The position numbers and the translations under genes were made by a program. From positions 1,612,001-1,676,000 of the forward strand of contig CM063254.1 in NCBI GenBank assembly GCA_032158295.1: a DNA stretch of 64,000 nucleotides. The letters are read 5' to 3'. The notes beneath the pieces were generated by a model that saw only the letters and a program-made list of their open reading frames with translations, did not search any database and had not been told where the DNA came from. The DNA is from Pycnopodia helianthoides. Lineage: Eukaryota > Echinodermata > Asteroidea > Forcipulatida > Asteriidae. Of the stretch, positions 57,523 to 64,000 are shown one piece after another (within the stretch, counting starts at the first letter, position 1; each line of letters begins with the position of its first letter).

Positions 57523-57693
57523 TATGACCTGACTTGGGTACGAAGTGACTTGGGTACGAAGTGACTTGGGTACGAAGTGACTTGGGTACGAAGTGACTTG
57601 GGTACGAAGTGACTTGGGTACGAAGTGACTTGGGTACGAAGTGACTTGGGTACGAAGTGACTTGGGTACGAAGTGACTTGGGTACGAAGTGAC
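57523..57693. repeat. 16-bp minisatellite, about 10 units
   Basis: Perfect units GACTTGGGTACGAAGT, almost without variation, implying recent expansion. Confidence 0.95.
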
Positions 57694-58429
57694 CAACATT
57701 CTTGGAAACTTAACACCTCCAGCCTCACTTTGGATGTCACACTGTTAACTTGAACTACTACTGCTTTGTTGAGTCACACTTGCAGTGGGATATAATAAAC
57801 AATTCAATATTTGAAAACATCTGCTCTAGAATGCGGAAGGGGTTGACTTTAGGTCTACTTCAAATCCACATTTTTGAGGCAACGGAATTTACATTAAAAA
57901 CAACTGATACAAATGATATTGTTACAACTTTATTATGCTGCCCCTTGTCTTGTTCCCTGCAGCAATATTAAATATTGACAATTGAAATAAGTACCGAGTC
58001 TCATTATACAGAGAAAGTTTCAGTCTATTTTCACTTAAATTCTCAGTCACATGGTTGAGTGAAAGATGATAAGATGGCTGCACTATGATATAAGTCTATG
58101 TGACTGGGAGCACCAAACTATCAGGGAAAAGAGGATGCAATATGAGTAAAGATAAAGTTGGTTAGTTCATGACCCACGTACATGTATGGCCATGATTCAT
58201 TAGTAATCAGGGATTAAAGTCAACAAAGTATCAAGCTGGCACTACATCATTCAAATAATGACGACAAAAACACAATAAAGGAACTACTTTCTATGTTAGC
58301 ATTTGCCCAATGGTGTTTCAGCGTGTTTAAACATGTGAATGGACATGACAGCTTATACTGAACAAAAAATTGAGTTGATCATATTACTACATGTATGACC
58401 CGTTCTGTAAATTGAAATAGGTCAACCAT

Positions 58430-59085
58430 TTGCGGCCGCTATGGGCATTTTGGTACAAGCCGTTTGTGGCCACTATGGCATTTGGTACAAGCCGTTTGTG
58501 GCCACTATGGCATTTTGGTACAAGCGTTTGTGCCACTATGGGCATTTGGTACAAGCCTTTGTGGCACTATGGCATTTTGGTACAAGCCGCTTGTGGCCAC
58601 TATGGCATTTTGTACAAGCCGCTTGTGGCACTATGGCATTTGGTACAGCGTTTGTGGCCATATGGCATTTGGTACAAGCCTTTGCGGCCGTATGGCAATT
58701 TGGTACAAGCGCTTGTGGCCATAGGCATTTGTACAGCCGTTTGTGGCCACTAAGGCATTTTGGTACAAGCCGTTTACGGCTGCTATGGGCATTTTGGTAC
58801 AAGCCGTTTACGGCCGCTATGAGCATTTTGGTAAAGCCGTTTGTGCCACTATGGGCATTGTACAGCCGTTTGCGGCCGCTAGGCATTTGGTACAAGCCGT
58901 TTGTGGCCACTATGGGCATTTTGGTACAAGCCGTTTGCGGCGCTATGGGCATTTTGGTACAAGCCGCTTGTGGCCACTATGGGCATTTTGGTACAAGCCG
59001 TTTGTGGCCACTAAGGGCATTTTGGTACAAGCCGCTTGTAGCCGCTATGGGCATTTTGGTACAAGCCGCTTGTAGCCGCTATGGC
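58430..59085. repeat. 34-bp minisatellite, about 19 units
   Basis: Unit GGGCATTTTGGTACAAGCCG then (T/C)TTGTGGCCACTAT. Many one-base gaps, and G/C-rich palindromic GCGGCCGC and GTGGCCAC variants. Long open frames here are an artefact of the repeat. Confidence 0.95.
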
Positions 59086-59099
59086 CTCTAAAGGGTGGA

Positions 59100-61960
59100 A
59101 TGTTAATACTGTGGTTTTCACAGTATTCTTAACACACATCTCAAATAAACATTGATCATATTAAGTTGGAATGCCACTTTGGATAGATGCTATTTTAACT
59201 TATCAAAACATTCGTTTTAGAAATCAAACTCCCTGAGCGCTCTGAGGGTAGATATCAGAGTCATTTCATTTATTGAGTTGACTTGCTCTGACATATGTAT
59301 GTCACTGTATCTCTAGTGTTACCATGGTGATCGTTTGCATACATCTGTTGGGGCTTATACATTTCAGAAAGAGGACCACAATCCAACTGTATTAACCCCT
59401 CGCTCCTAAATCATACAAAACCAGTCATACCCACTTGCAATCTACAGGGGGAAATACTGTTTGATTAACAAGATTGGACATGGCTGATTTAAAAACATGG
59501 CCTAGGCATATATTTCAACTTCCCTCAATTACGGACAAAATGTCATGGGACTCCACGAAAGGGTAATGTTAGCAACCCGGGATGGAGTTCAGAACCTGTT
59601 TCAGATGGAGAGACTTTCATTCTTTATTAATGTCTTGAAGACTGCAGCCATGTTAGAGCAAAGACTCGGCAGAGTTAGTATACCGTGTTGGAAGCAGTGC
59701 TGTGGTGTTAGTGCTGAGAAGGAAAAGATGTGTAAGAATCAATGAGCATCACATTTGCTTCCTGGATAAATACAATGAACTTGATCCGCCCAATCTGCTG
59801 ACAAAATGAGCCATCAAATGCAATGTACGCAAAGATCATGCATTTCTCTCTAGACAAAAATAATGGTACTACCAGGTGAACATGTATGCTGTTGTGAAGT
59901 CAAGGTGTCCATACTCATGTGCATTTCAGCTACGTCCAGCTCCTCTAATCACCAGAACACATTACAGTAGGGCGACCAGCACATACATGTACATTCATTA
60001 TCATATATGACATGCATTTCATACCACTTTGTATGATATCATGTAGGAAATATATTCCCCGGGGGGTCATTGTCTGCAATAATCATAATTAATAACAGTC
60101 ATGAATTCATCTTGAACAGCAACATTTGAAAGATAATGCACAGCATTGGTAAAGTGAACAAATAATGACGGGATGCTTGGGATGGTACAAGATGGTTTTT
60201 CAAAAGAATCAATTTGTTACAACATTGTACGTGCTATTCCTCTAATGCTCAAGGAGTATCGCAAATAACTTTTGACTTTTTGGGGAGGGGAAAGATGTAC
60301 AGATGTTTTTTTAAGTAGTGTGTAATGGGTAATTGCTTTGGTAAGCTTGTGAATGTTTTTGTTAAGGTTTAACATAGACTGGGTTCAAATATAAACATTT
60401 TGAGAAAGACAGAATTTGAAACAAAAAAAATTTTCAACAAATTAAAGTGCCGACCGTTGGCTAAAAAAGATTTTGAAAACAATAATAAAAATGCCTTTTT
60501 ACTTCCATTATCAATGAAATTAAATTCATCTTGGAAAGAAATAAACAATAATTGGTTCAATAATCATAAACAAAAAAGTTGCAGTTTATTAGATCTATTA
60601 ACCCTTACTTGTCACTGACTTCTTGTTGGTCTTATGTTAAAAAAGCATGTACTATTGTTGCACCAGTCACTACTTGGTGATTTTTTTTTTTAAATGTATG
60701 TGAGGAACAACTCCTTTGAGGTGTTAAACAAGATATAACAAATATGGATGTGTTTTTTTTTACAACTTATGTCTTGTGGAAAATGATAAGTATTGATTGT
60801 TTGGTGTCTCCTGAATTAGAAAGAAAAAAAAACACTTTAAAAAAACTATAGACAGTTCTAAAACCATCAATCACCAATGCTGTACATTATCTTTACGACA
60901 GACAGATAGAGACAAAGTCTCTTTCCTCATTGGAATATAACATGCTTTTTCTTGCTCTCTGGATGTCAGCTTCTGCCATGCACTCGGAACAATGTTTGCT
61001 TTGTAAGGTGAGAATAAGGCCTAAAATTAATATGAAAATTAGTCATTGCTATCATAAGCATTAAAAAAGCTGCTATTTAATTTTTTTAAAGGACGCTGTT
61101 TAGGAAAGTTGTTAGTAGCGGAAGAAATTAAAAGTAGTTGGTTAGTTAGCCTTGAGCTCAGCAGCCATGATCCATGATACTAAGTACACCCCTGCTTATT
61201 AAATGGTACAATCCTGTCATTAACTTTCAGCCAGTGATAATATTTTGGCCGTTACTTTATGGAATACTGCACTGATGATTGGGGGGTGGATCTCCCTTGA
61301 AGTGAACAGTGAGGGATCCTTTACAAACCTACAGAGGCTGCACTGAAGGTGACAGTGAAGACAGAAACAGCAGCCTAGTCTCTTGTCAAGTGAAACTTCA
61401 TCACCGCTATCGAAGGCATGCCTGGAGGAAACAACCACAAACACATACACAAGACACAAACCAAAGAAATGACAGAAGAGAAAGAGGAAACAAAAATGAA
61501 CTGAAATAAAAAAATATATTTATCAGACAAATCAAATTACAAAAGACACCTGACATTTTCAGCACTACAACCTTATTCAAAACACTGCAAGTAACTACAA
61601 TCCTGCTCAAGTGAGACAGTTCAAAGTATCTTGTTCACCTGCTTAATAATGTTTTAGTCATTAAAATTGTCTTCAACACACTGATTTTTTGCAAAAAGTA
61701 AGTAACATTTTCAGCCAACAACACATCTCAATCTGCGAAGCATTGTCAATGCCGCATTATATGTGGGAATTTGTTGATTGTCATGCAACATACACCGATG
61801 TTGGAAATAAATACGGGCAATTCAGGAGCCAGACATTTTGAATAAAGCCACAGGTACATGGGTGTGTTTTGCTGGTCGTAACCCATTACTATTTTGTTGG
61901 ATTGGTTAATCACTGGCCAATGACTGAAACAGTTATTGGTTTAATATGAGCACCAAAATG
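59100..61960. other. Nothing recognised
   Basis: Searched the minus strand for LIM1/LIM2 patterns (CxxC, HPxC) and found none convincing. Several 60-80-codon frames on both strands lack motifs. Confidence 0.45.
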
Positions 61961-61975
61961 CAGCCCTGGACAATA

Positions 61976-62204
61976 GATAGGTTGCAGTATGACGTAAATC
62001 GGCCATCTTTACGGGCAGTTTAGAACAAACAGTCATGCGTTTCGTGCGAGAAAGGCGTGCAGCACGCGCGCATTTCACGAAACTCATTGCAGGGTTGGTC
62101 AGTGAATAACGTGGCTGCGTTAATAAGTTGAGCGTTTGACGCACCTGCAAGCCAAAATGCAATTTGCCCATAAAGATGGCGTCTACTGGGAACTATCTAT
62201 AGAC
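61976..62204. mobile_element. GATAGGTTGCAGTATGACG element, second copy
   Basis: Near-identical to the insert at 13549-13783. Starts GATAGGTTGCAGTATGACGT and ends GGGAACTATC; flanked by TA. Confidence 0.75.
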
Positions 62205-62209
62205 AATAA

Positions 62210-62830
62210 ACCAACACATTCATAATCAGCTGCAGGCTAGCTTTATAGGCAGCTTGATTATACCACAGACTCAATCATAAATGAACCATGGAGGGAACCA
62301 AGCAATCTGTCATTCAGCTGAACACAACTGTACACACAGACATGGAAAGGAATGACAATCATACATGTAGACTTAAAAAAAAGTTGAAAAATCATTTAAA
62401 AGACACAAGAAACTAAGCAAGTTTACAATGCGACGCATGCAAAGCTTGAACTTTTAATGCTGAATAATGCACATCTGCAGTATATCATGCACTGTGATTC
62501 ACCATAGCAGTAACTTTGTTCACCGAGTACAAAAAGCTTTTGAAATAGAAGGAGCGATAATTCCCCTAAGTTTATTTTATTCATTCCAGTCATGGCTGGT
62601 ACCCATCACTGCAAATAAAAACTCATTACCATAAACAGAGTCTACAATATAGAAAGACTGAATTTTAGTTGAAGGAGAACTGGGACGCCAGGTAACAACT
62701 GAAAAAATGCTCATTTAAACATTTTCTTCAAGTCTGGTTAACAAATGTATCAAGTCTAAAAAAAGAGGGGGGAAGGAACAACTTTAAAAGATATTTTCAA
62801 AAAAAAATTAAGGAAAAAGTAATTCATGTT
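62210..62830. other. Nothing recognised
   Basis: No coding, RNA or repeat signal. Confidence 0.45.
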
Positions 62831-62832
62831 GC

Positions 62833-63226
62833 TTAAAGGAACATTACAGAATTGGTAAGAAAAAAACTTGTAAAATATACTTTTTGATCACAGATTTACA
62901 TAAAACTTACACGGTCTAATGATGATGATAGTAGAAAACATCCCTCGATATATTTTTGACTGAAACGCCATATTTGATAAGAAATGAATAAACTAATTTT
63001 CCGATCGGAGTTTATCGCTCGGTGAGTGTTTTATTCATTTGTTGAATCTATATGATTTCATGCAAATGTGTAATCGCTTTTTCACTATTTTCTCAGGACC
63101 CAGATAGCCGATCGATCTCAAACTTCTACAGGTTTGTCAGTTTATGTATATGGTGGATTACATAAAGTGCTTACACTGCCAGCAACTGTTTTGTTCGCAA
63201 AAACCAATTCTGTAATGTTCCTTTAA
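62833..63226 (+). mobile_element. TTAA-flanked element, ACAGAATTGGTAAG family
   Basis: Full-length copy, TTAA edges, several private substitutions. Confidence 0.85.
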
Positions 63227-64000
63227 AGGAGTCCGCATTGATTGAGTAGCTATTGGATGAGAGACACTCAACCAGCAGGATTTCAGATCTGACTACTCAA
63301 AATGCAAATTCCATGTCGGTTCACCCCTCATTGGAATACAGTCTGCATATAACTCAATAGAGGATCAAATATAGCAAAGCGGTTAATAATCACATCATAA
63401 CCGGGTATGAACACACAGCAAGCCAGGGGCGTCATCATGCTATGATCTACTTCCATACAGAACATCCCAGACACACTAAACAGCGCATCACCAGATATAC
63501 CGTCTGCCATTTTGGAGGTCAAATCCAAACTGAAGGGTAGGGTGCATGATTCAAACTGTGCCTCATGCACCACAATACAATGCATGCTGAAGATGCATTA
63601 GCAATAAATACATACCCCCCCTTACTCCCCCCACCCCCAAATAGGAAAAAATAGAGATATATATTCACAGCAGTAGTTTTATAGCACAAACCTGCACCCT
63701 GGGAAATAACTCGTTAATAGGTACTTTCCAGACGGCTTGATCACTCATGTGTTAACAATCTCTTCAAGGAATGTTGCACATTCCATAATAAAGTTAACCC
63801 TCTAGAGTCTGATCAGCCTCATTGGGCTCCCAGCTCATGTCCAACTCCACCGCAAGATCCAATCTTATCGAAAAGGACGATGCATGCGATTAACAGTCCC
63901 ATGTGATGGATGCAGTCTTTCAAGTTGGACGACAAAATCTTAATGAACGATTGTATTTAGGTCATGTTCATCGGTTTGGATTAGACAAGGATCAAAGTGG
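63227..64000. other. Nothing recognised up to the window edge
   Basis: A short minus-strand frame near 63795-63880 ends ELDMSWEPNEADQTLEG and a stop; too short to call. Confidence 0.35.

Noticed and set aside
58441..59091. 216-codon open frame with Gly/Trp/Tyr-rich repeats
   Set aside because: It is the 34-bp minisatellite read in frame; all three frames and the other strand are similarly open and there are no splice or start signals.
60160..60200. Minus-strand YHPKHP resembling the YHPKCF motif of LIM2
   Set aside because: The essential Cys residues are absent and the frame is short.
60890..61020. Minus-strand HCSECMAEADIQRARK as a LIM or zinc exon
   Set aside because: Only one CxxC pair, no HPxC partner, and no consistent acceptor and donor.
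61220..61459. Cys-rich minus-strand frame (CCFCLHCHLQCSLC) as a missing LIM1/LIM2 exon
   Set aside because: Spacing does not fit LIM ligands, the flanking splice sites are poor and the phase does not match the exon at 55198.
63795..63880. Short minus-strand acidic peptide ending EADQTLEG as a terminal exon
   Set aside because: Only about 30 codons open, no clear acceptor, and nothing to join it to in this window.

Overview
This is a gene-poor, AT-rich, intron-rich animal nuclear window full of short inverted-repeat elements, tRNA-derived SINEs and minisatellites. Two features point to an echinoderm, most likely a sea star. One is the dispersed hairpin families that start GGGCCCAATTTCATAGAGCTG and TTAA-AGG(A/C)AC. 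The other is the tRNA-derived SINE body. The organism call is an inference from repeat style and was not tested by a search. There is no operon, rRNA gene, CRISPR array or other prokaryotic feature.

The one gene that can be named is an actin-binding LIM protein (abLIM / UNC-115 family) on the minus strand. Fourteen exons run from 55198 down to the stop codon at 21122. They encode the end of LIM2, LIM3, LIM4, a long Ser/Pro-rich linker with dematin-like blocks, and a C-terminal villin headpiece ending in LKKMSLLF. Every exon junction agrees in phase except inside exon 12, where the frame is broken. The exons for LIM1 and most of LIM2 were not found and probably lie beyond 64000.

A second gene, on the plus strand at 5023-9266, has two phase-compatible exons giving a 237-residue protein of no recognised family, with a polyadenylation signal about 120 bases after the stop.

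Layout: 1-5 kb, a hairpin retro-unit and simple repeats; 5-9.4 kb, the unknown two-exon gene; 9.4-21 kb, intergenic DNA with nested inverted-repeat elements and a 33-bp minisatellite; 21.1-55.2 kb, the abLIM gene, whose introns carry a 32-bp minisatellite, a hAT-like element with 8-bp target duplications, a 35-bp array of about 80 units, a telomere-like array and a 48-bp array made from an exon boundary; 55.2-64 kb, presumed 5' intron with 16-bp and 34-bp minisatellites and more elements.

The most unusual signals are: (1) a tandem array in which each 48-bp unit is a copy of the LIM3 exon's 3' splice site; (2) a 108-bp unit flanked by an exact 18-bp target duplication, which combines a hammerhead-like CTGAAGA...GAAAC motif with a histone-type 3' stem-loop and has relatives elsewhere in the window; (3) a TTGG(G)TAC core shared by five otherwise unrelated minisatellites; (4) a broken frame in abLIM exon 12 with a competing acceptor; (5) a possible alternative terminal exon that would remove the headpiece.
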